NCBI GenBank assembly: GCA_964468685.1
Contig: CAYXUH010000017.1
Location: 1 to 25,069 of the forward strand
From: UBA6078 sp964468685
GTDB taxonomy: Bacteria > Desulfobacterota > Syntrophia > Syntrophales > UBA2210
Direction: 5' to 3'
Length of the DNA stretch: 25,069 nt
A program made the translations under genes and the position numbers. Shown here in pieces: positions 7,648-15,969 of this stretch. Each line of letters opens with the position of its first letter. Position 1 is the stretch's first letter. Below the pieces are notes generated by a model, which was given only the letters and a program-made list of their open reading frames with translations, did not search any database and was not told the DNA's origin.

Positions 7648-8874
7648 ATGCTTGCCCGCTTTTCACTCTACGGTTTCCTGAAAAACCAGCGGTATTATGA
7701 ACCGTTCATGATACTCCTCTTTCTCGAAAGGGGCTTTTCCTTCACCCAGATAGGCATCCTGGTGGCCTTCCGGGAGATCTGGATCAATCTCTTTGAAGTC
7801 CCCAGCGGCGCGCTGGCCGATATGTACGGCCGCCGCAGATGCATGATCCTCTCCTTTACCTCCTACATCATTGCATTCGCCCTTTTCGGTTCTGTCAGGA
7901 TATATGCCTATTTCTTCGTTGCCATGTTTTTCTTCGCCATCGGCGAGGCCTTTCGGACCGGTACCCACAAGGCCATGATATTCACCTGGCTCCGTCTCCA
8001 GGATCGCCTGGACGAAAAGACGCGCGTCTACGGTTTCACCCGATCGTGGTCTCAACTGGGCTCCGCCTTTTCGGTCATTATCGCCGCCCTCTTCGTCATA
8101 GTTACCGAGAGCTATTCCGCAGTCTTCTATCTCTCGATAGCGCCGTACATCCTCGGTATTGTCAATTTCATGCAGTATCCTCCTGAGCTGGAGGGAAAGA
8201 TTCAGGGGAAGGTCACCCTGCGCGGTGTCTTTGACAATCTGTGGTCCACGCTGAAGATGTTGCTGCGGATACGGCACCTGCGCCGTCTGATCCTCGAATC
8301 GATGGCATTTGAGGGGGTATTCAACGCGGCCAAGGACTATCTCCAACCGGTTATCAAGGGAATGGCCCTGGCTCTCCCCCTCTTCGTGTATATGGAAGAT
8401 ACCCGTCGCGGCGCGATCATTGTCGGAGTTGTCTATTTTATCCTCCATCTGTTGTCGGCCTGGGCGAGCCGTAAATCGCACAGGATCACACAGCACGCGG
8501 GGGGTGAGGAGCAGGGGGCCGTGAACATCTGGAAGAGCTCCCTTGTGATCTATTTCCTCCTGGCACTGATATTGTACATGAAATGGTATTACCTTGCAAT
8601 TATTGGATTTATACTCCTATACGTCATGCAGAACCTGTGGAGACCGATACTCATCAGCCGCTTTGACGCGTACGCAAGCGAGACACACGGGGCAACGGTA
8701 CTCTCCATCGAGAGTCAGGCAAAATCCGCTTCAACGGCGCTCGTGGCTCCCATCCTCGGCATCGCTGTCGATTTCGTAACCACAGGCGGGTTTGGAGGGG
8801 GGTTCTGGCCGGTCGCCGCTGCGGGCGCACTGGTTGCGCTTATTGTTCTGAGCACTAACGGCAGATCCGACTGA
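7648..8874 (+). CDS. Major facilitator superfamily transporter, substrate unknown
   Basis: This 408-residue hydrophobic protein has about 10-12 predicted membrane segments. The MFS signature loop between helices 2 and 3 is clear: GALADMYGRRRCM at about residues 52-64. The N-half is followed by a polar central loop near 175-190 and a second hydrophobic half; a charged loop near 275-295 (SRKSHRITQHAGGEEQG) separates later helices. The shape suggests a proton-coupled exporter or small-solute carrier, but nothing in the sequence identifies the substrate. It has its own promoter and the ribosome site AAGGGGGA. It is convergent with the hydroxypyruvate reductase gene, only 29 bp apart, with no obvious terminator. 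The pair looks like an accessory insertion between two core operons. Confidence 0.85.
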   Translation: MLARFSLYGFLKNQRYYEPFMILLFLERGFSFTQIGILVAFREIWINLFEVPSGALADMYGRRRCMILSFTSYIIAFALFGSVRIYAYFFVAMFFFAIGEAFRTGTHKAMIFTWLRLQDRLDEKTRVYGFTRSWSQLGSAFSVIIAALFVIVTESYSAVFYLSIAPYILGIVNFMQYPPELEGKIQGKVTLRGVFDNLWSTLKMLLRIRHLRRLILESMAFEGVFNAAKDYLQPVIKGMALALPLFVYMEDTRRGAIIVGVVYFILHLLSAWASRKSHRITQHAGGEEQGAVNIWKSSLVIYFLLALILYMKWYYLAIIGFILLYVMQNLWRPILISRFDAYASETHGATVLSIESQAKSASTALVAPILGIAVDFVTTGGFGGGFWPVAAAGALVALIVLSTNGRSD

Positions 8875-8903
8875 CGATATGACCCGGCGTCCCATCTCTC
8901 CTG

Positions 8904-10049
8904 TCAGGCATATTCCGGGAGATCCATCTCCTCCGCATTGACGATACTCGGCGCCGCCCTGGGAGGATCGTCCCCCAGGAAGGGGAAACTGCTTTCCCCC
9001 TTCCACGCCGGATATCCTATCAGGATTCCCGCAACGTTTCTCGCCGCAAGGATGGCCATGCCCTCTCTCGTCCAGCCTGTCGCCGACCCGAGATGAGGAA
9101 CCATGACTACATTGTCAAGCGCGCTCAGACCCGGTTTCAGGTCAGGTTCATCCTCAAAGACATCGAGCCCCGCCCGAAAGTCCGGGTTATTTCGGCAGTG
9201 ATCCACAAGGGCCTCCTCATCGATCAACGGTCCCCTGCTCGCGTTAACCAGGATCGCATGTTTCTTCATCCGTTTTAGACGATCTGCATTGATCATATGG
9301 CGTGTACTTGTATCGAGCACCGGATGCAGACTCAAAACATCCGCAGACCGAAGCACTTCATCGACGCTCTGAGCACGCTTGCATATCACCCGCTTCTCTC
9401 CGCGCGATACCAGGAAATCAGCGTAGGCGGCTATATCGTCTTCCAGGGCACTGTTTCTGAGCAGATCATAATAGAGGAGGTCCATCTTGAACCCCTCGAC
9501 CATCATGCGCGCGTAGGCGGCGCCGATGCGGCCCGCGCCGATAATGCCGACCGTCTTCCGAGAGAGAAGTTCCCCGAGAAAAAGGGTCGGGAGCCAGCCC
9601 TTGAATTTCCCTTCGCGTACAAATGTATCAGCCTCCACCACCCGCCTCGCCGCCGAAAATGTCAGCGCTACGGCCATCTCAGCGGTGGTCTCGGTCAAGA
9701 CACCCGGGGTGTTCCCCACACAGATCCCGTGCTGCGTCGCGGCATTGACATCTACATTGTTATACCCAACGGCATAATTGCTGTATACCGTTCCACCGGC
9801 ATCCCCCAGGGCGGAGAAGAGCTCATCCCCCCAGCCCTCTGTCAGCTGTCCTATGGCCCCCGAACACCGGTCGCCTATTAGTAAAACGATCTCTTTAATA
9901 CTTGGAATTTCCGGTGACGTGCGAACATCCACCCTGCAGCCGGCCTGCGTGAGGATCTTCAGCCACCCCTCTCCCGGCAACTGTCTGGTGACAATCACGC
10001 GCCTGTCACCCCCGGGATTATGCACCGTGCACGTTTGATCCTTCGGCAT
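8904..10049 (-). CDS. Plant-type NADH-dependent hydroxypyruvate/glyoxylate reductase (D-2-hydroxyacid dehydrogenase)
   Basis: This 381-residue D-isomer-specific 2-hydroxyacid dehydrogenase probably reduces hydroxypyruvate to D-glycerate (and glyoxylate to glycolate) with NAD(P)H. Seen: NYAVGYNNVDV and GNTPGVLTETTAE in the substrate domain, the Rossmann motif GAGRIG at 171-176, and the catalytic triad Arg272 (ASRGP), Glu301 (DVFEDEP) and His319 (PHLGSA). From memory, the whole chain, including the family-specific GWLP.LF.G.LL, AYARMMVEGFKM and C-terminal APSIVN blocks, aligns with plant peroxisomal HPR1 far better than with typical bacterial GhrA/SerA. It ends in EYA, without the peroxisomal SKL. 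The start ATG 10049 has GGGGGAGG closely upstream and a TTGACA promoter. It stands alone, divergent from phoH. Confidence 0.9.
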   Translation of the reverse strand: MPKDQTCTVHNPGGDRRVIVTRQLPGEGWLKILTQAGCRVDVRTSPEIPSIKEIVLLIGDRCSGAIGQLTEGWGDELFSALGDAGGTVYSNYAVGYNNVDVNAATQHGICVGNTPGVLTETTAEMAVALTFSAARRVVEADTFVREGKFKGWLPTLFLGELLSRKTVGIIGAGRIGAAYARMMVEGFKMDLLYYDLLRNSALEDDIAAYADFLVSRGEKRVICKRAQSVDEVLRSADVLSLHPVLDTSTRHMINADRLKRMKKHAILVNASRGPLIDEEALVDHCRNNPDFRAGLDVFEDEPDLKPGLSALDNVVMVPHLGSATGWTREGMAILAARNVAGILIGYPAWKGESSFPFLGDDPPRAAPSIVNAEEMDLPEYA

Positions 10050-10082
10050 AAGCCTCCCCCTTCACGTTGATTTCTTATGGAT

Positions 10083-10112
10083 ATTGTGGTGCAAAGGGGA
10101 TACAAATGTCAA
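10083..10112 (-). promoter_or_regulatory. Promoter for the hydroxypyruvate reductase gene
   Basis: The minus strand has a consensus -35 TTGACA (10112-10107), an 18-base spacer and a moderate -10 CACAAT (10088-10083). These lie 34 bases before the ATG at 10049 with its GGGGGAGG ribosome site. Confidence 0.5.
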
Positions 10113-10187
10113 CTGCTTGTTTGCAATCTCTCAGCCAGATCCTCTTTATCCGTTCCTGCGACCCGATCCACACGAAAACAATACCTG

Positions 10188-10216
10188 TTGGAGATATCCC
10201 AGAGGTATGGTAGAAT
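10188..10216 (+). promoter_or_regulatory. Extended -10 promoter for phoH-pgpH-ybeY
   Basis: TAGAAT (10211-10216) is preceded by TGG, which forms an extended -10. A weak -35 TTGGAG lies 17 bases upstream (10188-10193). RNA would start near 10223, about 25 bases before the phoH TTG start. Confidence 0.45.
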
Positions 10217-10248
10217 AAAAAAACTTTCGCAGGCAGGTTATAGACTAT

Positions 10249-11247
10249 TTGGAAAAAAACTCCCATCAAGACGTCTCTGTCAGTAAGATACACTTCCCGG
10301 ACAACGACAAGTTGAAGGTGCTGCTCGGAGAGCAGGACAAGAATCGAAAGGTTGTTGAAAAACTGGGACGGGTAAGGCTCAACGCCAGAGGATCAACTGT
10401 TTCCATATCCGGGAACGCGCATGACTGCGAGCTTGCCAGGAACCTCCTGTCTCAGCTGTATGGCATCATCGAGAAGGGCTACCCGGTCTACCCCAATGAC
10501 ATCGATTATGCGCATCGAATACTTTCACGGAACGGCTCTGCCGATCTGGAGGCAATATTCCTCGACACCATCTTCATATCATCAAAGAAGAAGGTGATCA
10601 CACCGAAGAGCGTGGCACAGAAATCGTATATAGATTCAATCAGGAAATTCGATATCGTTTTCGGAATAGGCCCCGCGGGAACCGGTAAGACCTACCTCGC
10701 CATGGCCATGGCCGTTGCGGCACTCCTCGAAAAGAGCGTGAGCAGGATAATACTCACACGCCCCGCCGTAGAGGCGGGTGAACGACTGGGATTTCTCCCG
10801 GGGGATCTCTCGGAAAAGGTCAATCCCTACCTGAGACCGGTATATGACGCCCTCTACGACATGATGGATTTCGGAAGGGCATCCGCGTTGATCAGCAAGG
10901 GGATCATCGAAGTGGCCCCCCTCGCGTTCATGAGGGGAAGAACCTTGAATGATTCGTTCGTCATCCTGGATGAGGCACAGAACACCTCCTCTGAACAGAT
11001 GAAAATGTTCCTGACGAGACTCGGCTTCGACTCAAAGGCCGTCATAACCGGAGATGTGACCCAGACAGACCTCCCCCCCGATAAGGTATCAGGTCTGATA
11101 GAGGTAGAAGGTCTCTTGAAGGGGGTCGAGGATATTCGGTTTGTTTACTTTTCAGAGATAGATGTGGTAAGACACCGCCTGGTTCAGGAGATTATACGGG
11201 CGTACAATCATCTCGGTAGCAAGAAATCGACGGCAGACGGCGTGTAA
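10249..11247 (+). CDS. ybeZ: PhoH-like ATPase (YbeZ)
   Basis: This 332-residue PhoH/YbeZ P-loop protein belongs to a helicase-like ATPase group that works with the RNase YbeY in rRNA processing and ribosome quality control. Seen: an N-terminal KH-like segment (residues about 20-60), Walker A GPAGTGKT at 141-148, Walker B FVILDEAQ near 236-243 and the sensor-type ITGDVTQTDLP. The start is a TTG at 10249, with an AGGCAGG site 11 bases upstream; no ATG exists nearby that keeps the N-terminal domain. It is first of three plus-strand genes (phoH, pgpH, ybeY) with 16-bp and 6-bp gaps. Confidence 0.93.
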   Translation: MEKNSHQDVSVSKIHFPDNDKLKVLLGEQDKNRKVVEKLGRVRLNARGSTVSISGNAHDCELARNLLSQLYGIIEKGYPVYPNDIDYAHRILSRNGSADLEAIFLDTIFISSKKKVITPKSVAQKSYIDSIRKFDIVFGIGPAGTGKTYLAMAMAVAALLEKSVSRIILTRPAVEAGERLGFLPGDLSEKVNPYLRPVYDALYDMMDFGRASALISKGIIEVAPLAFMRGRTLNDSFVILDEAQNTSSEQMKMFLTRLGFDSKAVITGDVTQTDLPPDKVSGLIEVEGLLKGVEDIRFVYFSEIDVVRHRLVQEIIRAYNHLGSKKSTADGV

Positions 11248-11263
11248 TTGTCACAAAAAATCT

Positions 11264-13537
11264 ATGGCCATAAAAAAACCCCCTCAAAATGGCACAGCCA
11301 ACGGAGATGCAGGGATCAGATTGATCGATCGGATCCTCAGCGAGGCTTTCTCCTGGAAGTCCGGCATAGCAGTTGGTGTAGCCCTGATCCTGACCCTTAC
11401 CCTCTATCCCCAGATCCTTCGTATCGCCCCTCCTGAATATAAAGTGGGAACAATTATCACAAAGGATATACAGGCTGACCGTGGTTTCCTTGTGATTGAC
11501 AGGGCGGCAACCGAGCAGAAAAGGGCAACTGCCGTCGGAAACACACGGTATATCTACGACTATGACAGTGACATGCCCGCAAAGATCGGGATAGCTCTGT
11601 CAAAAGCATTCCTCGCCACAGGAGAGTATATAAGGGAAAATCCCGGTGCGTCTGGCACAGAAAAGACATCCGCCAGGAAGGCGAAAAAGGTCTTCGAAGA
11701 TATCTCGGAGATACCCCTGACCGATGGCGAATTCAAGACGCTTGCCAGACGCGGGTTTCCTATCGATCTGTGCAATACTATCGTACAACTTGTTTATTAC
11801 ACGTACAACACCGGCCTGATCGGCAATAGAGACGGCCTGAATCTTCACCGGGACAAGGGCATAACGATACGAGAGATACGAAATCAGGAAGAGAGAGATC
11901 TGGATGACCTGTCATCGATACGTGATGCGGTAAAGATACAGGACCTTATCCGTAAAAACGCGAAGGTGTTATTCGAAGATAAAAAGCACGACGGCATCGT
12001 GCTGTCACTATCGCAAAAGGCCGTAAAGCCAAATCTCACCTTCGCCAAAAACACGACAGAAACAAGAAAACAAACCGTCTCCGACGAGGTAAAACCGGCA
12101 TTATATGAGGTCCAGAAGAATGAAATGATCATCCGGGAGGGAGAAAAGATAACACCCGCGGATATGGATAAACTCGACGCCTTCTATAAGGGACAAGAGG
12201 GAAGCCGGTTTGTCAGTATCTCCGTATTTTCGGGAATCTTTCTTACCATAGTGCTCCTGTCCGTTATTTTCTACCGCATGTCCAGCTCGCGGTTCCGTTC
12301 GTCAAGAACGGTGCTCACGGATATCCTGTTCATGGGCATCGTAGTAATCCTCCAGGTGGTTCTGGTAAAAGTAGGCATATTCATATGTGATTCCGTAGGG
12401 CTGAGCTATAAGCTTATCCCGGCATCCGTCTGTATCTATGCCATACCATTCACCATGGGTACCATGCTCGTTGCAATCCTTATCGGCAGGAATGAAGGCC
12501 TGATCTTCTCCGTGTTCTCTTCCCTTGTGGGGGCCTTTCTGTTTGAAGACAAGACAGCAATATTCCTGCTTTCACTTGTGGGGAGCGCGGTCGCGGCACA
12601 CTATATCATCCGTTGTGAACGGCGTTCGGCCTTTCTCAAGATCGGGCTGGTGGTAGGGGTGATTAATATGGGGATCATACTCTGCCTTTCCCTGCTTGCC
12701 GGCAACCTCTTCGCGATTGAGACGCTGATCCGGCTGATGATGGGAATCCTGGGAGGCACCTTATCGGGTTTTATTGTCTCCGGCCTTGTTCCTCTCTTTG
12801 AATCCCTGTTCGGCTATACAACGGACATAAAGCTCCTGGAACTGGCCAACCTGAATCAACCGGTATTTCAGGAATTGCTCATGGTGGCACCCGGGACATA
12901 TCATCACAGCGTTATCGTGGCGTCTCTGGTGGAGGCGGCCGCTGAAGAAATCGGCGCAAATGCCATGCTGGCCAAGGTAAGCGCTTATTATCATGACGTC
13001 GGGAAGATGAAAAAGCCCCTTTACTTTATAGAAAATCAGCCCAACTGGAAGAACCGCCACGATGATCTTTCTCCTCAAATGAGCAGCCTCGTTATTATTT
13101 CTCATGTCAAGGACGGGTGCGAGCTGGCACGGGAACACAACCTCGGAAAGGCAATAACGGATATTATACGGCAGCATCACGGAACAAGTCTCGTAAGCTA
13201 TTTTCACGAAAAGGCAAAGAAGGAGAGCAAGGTCTCGGGCCAGTCAATCCTGGAGGGGGATTTTCGATATCCCGGCCCGAAGCCTCAAAAGAAAGAGGCG
13301 GGGCTTGTCCTTCTCGGGGACATCATAGAGGCATCATCACGGACACTGACGAACCCAACCCCCGCACGGATAAAAAACCTTGTCAACAACAGAATACAGC
13401 AGGTGGTGGAAGAGGGGCAGCTTGATGACTCTGATCTGACCTTTCGTGATCTGAGAAAGATCGGCGAGACCTTTACCAGGATACTCACCGGCATATTTCA
13501 CCGGAGGATAGAGTATCAGCAACCCTCCCCCAAATAA
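11264..13537 (+). CDS. pgpH: 7TM-HD membrane phosphodiesterase, PgpH-type (c-di-AMP hydrolase)
   Basis: The 757-residue membrane protein has the PgpH architecture. In order: a cytoplasmic N-tail, a TM helix (about 35-55), an extracytoplasmic 7TMR-HDED domain (about 57-310), seven further TM helices (about 320-515), and a cytoplasmic HD domain. The HD motifs are complete: YHHSVIVASLVEAAAEE, AYYHDVGKMKKP, ISHVKDG, RQHHGT and the late GDIIEASSRT aspartate. PgpH enzymes of Firmicutes hydrolyse c-di-AMP to pApA; that activity is established for the family and only inferred here. No cyclase (DisA/CdaA) gene is in the window. The phoH-pgpH-ybeY order is a recurrent bacterial arrangement. No ribosome site is seen, so translation probably couples to phoH. 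Confidence 0.9.
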   Translation: MAIKKPPQNGTANGDAGIRLIDRILSEAFSWKSGIAVGVALILTLTLYPQILRIAPPEYKVGTIITKDIQADRGFLVIDRAATEQKRATAVGNTRYIYDYDSDMPAKIGIALSKAFLATGEYIRENPGASGTEKTSARKAKKVFEDISEIPLTDGEFKTLARRGFPIDLCNTIVQLVYYTYNTGLIGNRDGLNLHRDKGITIREIRNQEERDLDDLSSIRDAVKIQDLIRKNAKVLFEDKKHDGIVLSLSQKAVKPNLTFAKNTTETRKQTVSDEVKPALYEVQKNEMIIREGEKITPADMDKLDAFYKGQEGSRFVSISVFSGIFLTIVLLSVIFYRMSSSRFRSSRTVLTDILFMGIVVILQVVLVKVGIFICDSVGLSYKLIPASVCIYAIPFTMGTMLVAILIGRNEGLIFSVFSSLVGAFLFEDKTAIFLLSLVGSAVAAHYIIRCERRSAFLKIGLVVGVINMGIILCLSLLAGNLFAIETLIRLMMGILGGTLSGFIVSGLVPLFESLFGYTTDIKLLELANLNQPVFQELLMVAPGTYHHSVIVASLVEAAAEEIGANAMLAKVSAYYHDVGKMKKPLYFIENQPNWKNRHDDLSPQMSSLVIISHVKDGCELAREHNLGKAITDIIRQHHGTSLVSYFHEKAKKESKVSGQSILEGDFRYPGPKPQKKEAGLVLLGDIIEASSRTLTNPTPARIKNLVNNRIQQVVEEGQLDDSDLTFRDLRKIGETFTRILTGIFHRRIEYQQPSPK

Positions 13538-13543
13538 AACCGT

Positions 13544-13990
13544 ATGAAAATTCTAACAACCAACAATCAAACCACCGTGGATATAGATCTTCTGCGGGCC
13601 AAACGCTCATTGGGCACCATCATGAAGACCCTTGGGAAGGAAGACCGGGAGGTCAGTCTGGTCTTCGTGGATGATGAGGGCATTACAGAAATTAACCGGC
13701 AGTATCTGGGAAGGGACTACCCCACAAATGTTATCGCGTTCGCCATGAATGAGGGGGAATTCGGCGATATCAATCCCTCCGTCCTCGGGGATATCGTCAT
13801 ATCAACGGAGACGGCCCTGCGGGACGCAAGAGCCGGAGACCTTCCTCCCGAAGACGAACTTGACTACCTGATGATCCATGGCATTCTCCACCTCCTGGGA
13901 TACGACCATGAACACCCGGCAGAAGCCGCAGAGATGGGGAAAAAGGAAAGAGAGGTCTTCTTTGCACTGAAAAAATACCACCTGGAGTAG
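13544..13990 (+). CDS. ybeY: Endoribonuclease/rRNA maturation factor YbeY
   Basis: This 148-residue zinc metalloprotein of the UPF0054 family is needed for 16S rRNA 3'-end maturation and 70S quality control. Seen: the signature HGILHLLGYDHEH at 112-124, with Zn ligands His112, His116 and His122, plus upstream elements EINRQYLGRDYPTNVIAF and LGDIVIS typical of the fold. Length is normal. It starts 6 bp after the pgpH stop with no clear Shine-Dalgarno and is the last gene of the phoH-pgpH-ybeY run. The convergent mltD gene ends 38 bp away; no strong terminator is visible in that gap. Confidence 0.95.
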   Translation: MKILTTNNQTTVDIDLLRAKRSLGTIMKTLGKEDREVSLVFVDDEGITEINRQYLGRDYPTNVIAFAMNEGEFGDINPSVLGDIVISTETALRDARAGDLPPEDELDYLMIHGILHLLGYDHEHPAEAAEMGKKEREVFFALKKYHLE

Positions 13991-14028
13991 AAGACCTTAA
14001 AGAGAGATAAACGCATCGCCCCCTAAAA

Positions 14029-15843
14029 CTACTTTATTATTAAAACCTTGCCCGGATGGATAAGAGCATTCCTTCGGAGTTTGTTCAGTGTAAGAAGTTT
14101 GTTGAAGCCGATTTTGTTTCGTTCCGCTATTGTGGAGAGAGTATCCCCTTTTCTCACAACATAGGTCGTTGATGATGATGCCGTACCCGCCGCAGCACTC
14201 CCCCGTATCTTGATAACCTGACCGATGCTGAGGTCATTTCTCCGGAGGCCATTCAACGCCTTTATCTCTGAGATGGTTGTCCGGAAGCGCTTTGCAATGA
14301 GCCAGAGTGAATCCCCCTTCTTCACGCTGTATGTCTCCACATCGCCCCCTTTGACTGTGGGGGGGCGTCGTTTTTCCGTGTAGACATAGCCGCGGGAGGG
14401 TATTTTGATCCACCTGCCCGCCCTGATGCGATGTTTACTGGTAAGGTGGTTCGCCGCCCGTATCGCATTGACCGAACTTTTGTATCTCCGCGCAAGGACG
14501 GAGAGGGTATCGCCTTTTTTTATCTTATAGCGTATATACCGTGCACCGCCAGGTTTCTTCGCCTTTGAAACCTTTTCAATGATCAGGGCAAACTTTTCTT
14601 CCATACCTGCCGGGATCTTGAGTTCATAGGTGTTCGGGGTCGTTTTATAGCGAAGCTCCGAGTTGAGAACATACAAATCCTCTGGCGGCACATCAAGCTT
14701 TTGTGCCACCTCTTTGAGCCTGACACTCTTTTCCGTCTTAACCGTATCGAAGGGTACGGGCATCATTTGCTCTCGGTTCAGATCAATACCGTATTTCTCA
14801 GGGTTCTTGATCATGTGAACTGTAGCGAGGAAGCGTGGAACGTAGTTCGATGTCTCCGAGGGGAGTTGACGATAAAGATCCCAGAAATTGTCGAGGTAAT
14901 TCATCTGCTGCCGTGATATAGCCTTGAGAACCCTCCCCTCTCCACAGTTATACGCGGCCAGGACCGTCAGCCAGTCTCCGAATATCCCGTGGAGCTCCTT
15001 CAGATAGGCTATGGCCGCCCGGGTCGATTTCTCAGGGTCCATGCGCTCATCGATCCACAGATCACGTTTGAGCCCGTATCTGTAGCCGGTTGAAGGTATT
15101 ATCTGCCAGAGACCGAGGGCCCTGGCCTTTGATAGTGCCCGTATCTTAAATCCGCTTTCAACAAGCGGGAGCCAGGAAAGCTCCTCCGGGAGTCCCGCCT
15201 CCTTGAGTTGCTTCAGTATCATCGGACGATATCTGCCCGATCGCGTATACGAGGAGAGAAAGAATCTTTGTTCGCCCCGCTGAAAACGCTTTATCGCCCT
15301 CTCGACATCTTCATTCATGACAAGAGGGATCTCACTCTGGTATCCCGCGGCAACATGGGCTCTCGATGTATAGATCTCGACAACCTTCTTGGCTATCATG
15401 ACCCGCAGGTCATCCTTTTGCCAGGCAATCTCAGGGTCACCATTGACATCCAGCACAAGGGAATAGGCCTCATCGAGAAGCTTCAGGGCCTTATCCGGCT
15501 CCCCCTTTTCCCAGAGAAGCTGGGACTGTTCTAGAAAATCAAGGGCCTCATCCATGATTGCCTGTTGGTTGTTCTGGGTGTGATTTTTTCCATTCATATC
15601 TTCAGGAACAGAGGGTTCCGTATCGAAAGAGGGAGAGTTCTCCTGAAGGACTTCCTGGACCGGTTCAGGCGCGCGACCTTTCTGAGACGTCTGAGGAGGC
15701 TGAGGATTCTCATCCGTCTGCACTACAGGCGCCTTGTTCGGCTGATCAGGGACGGGCGAAAAGATAGATTCATGCGACGGGACGCACGAAGACAAAAACG
15801 CGGCAAGAAAGGCCGTTACCATAAGCCTCTTTAATACAAACAT
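14029..15843 (-). CDS. mltD: Membrane-bound lytic murein transglycosylase D with three LysM domains, lipoprotein
   Basis: The 604-residue lipoprotein cleaves MurNAc-GlcNAc bonds, forming 1,6-anhydro-MurNAc. Seen: a lipoprotein signal ending in the lipobox LSSC (Cys near residue 20), a proline-rich linker, and an SLT catalytic domain with the catalytic Glu in LPLVESGFK, followed by ALGLWQIIPSTGYRYGL and AAYNCGEGRV. Three C-terminal LysM peptidoglycan-binding repeats follow, beginning YKIKKGDTLS, YSVKKGDSLW and YVVRKGDTLS. The frame is open upstream to 15876, but ATG 15843 has GGGGAGGG eight bases upstream and gives a proper signal peptide. The length exceeds E. coli MltD (two LysM) because of the third LysM. 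Lnt, which acylates such lipoproteins, is encoded two genes upstream. Confidence 0.94.
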   Translation of the reverse strand: MFVLKRLMVTAFLAAFLSSCVPSHESIFSPVPDQPNKAPVVQTDENPQPPQTSQKGRAPEPVQEVLQENSPSFDTEPSVPEDMNGKNHTQNNQQAIMDEALDFLEQSQLLWEKGEPDKALKLLDEAYSLVLDVNGDPEIAWQKDDLRVMIAKKVVEIYTSRAHVAAGYQSEIPLVMNEDVERAIKRFQRGEQRFFLSSYTRSGRYRPMILKQLKEAGLPEELSWLPLVESGFKIRALSKARALGLWQIIPSTGYRYGLKRDLWIDERMDPEKSTRAAIAYLKELHGIFGDWLTVLAAYNCGEGRVLKAISRQQMNYLDNFWDLYRQLPSETSNYVPRFLATVHMIKNPEKYGIDLNREQMMPVPFDTVKTEKSVRLKEVAQKLDVPPEDLYVLNSELRYKTTPNTYELKIPAGMEEKFALIIEKVSKAKKPGGARYIRYKIKKGDTLSVLARRYKSSVNAIRAANHLTSKHRIRAGRWIKIPSRGYVYTEKRRPPTVKGGDVETYSVKKGDSLWLIAKRFRTTISEIKALNGLRRNDLSIGQVIKIRGSAAAGTASSSTTYVVRKGDTLSTIAERNKIGFNKLLTLNKLRRNALIHPGKVLIIK

Positions 15844-15904
15844 GCAATGACCCTCCCCAAAAACGGCATAAAACATATCCCCCCTTTATCGTTGTATGCC
15901 GATG

Positions 15905-15963
15905 TTTCGATTGTTCATCGAAAGATGCAGGCAGTAAGCAGGGCCGGAAAATTCGGCCGCTGC
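15905..15963. other. Two hairpins between prfB and mltD
   Basis: A GC-rich hairpin, GCAGGGCCG (15938-15946) with CGGCCGCTGC (15954-15963, one bulge), lies just after the prfB stop. A second one, TTTCGAT (15905-15911) with ATCGAAA (15917-15923), comes next. Neither is followed by a good T-run on the minus strand, so they may be partial terminators, processing sites or mltD leader structure. Confidence 0.45.
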
Positions 15964-15969
15964 CCGCAA

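Noticed and set aside
15905..15963. Rho-independent terminator after prfB.
   Set aside because: The hairpins are good but there is no T-run after them on the minus strand; listed only as hairpins.
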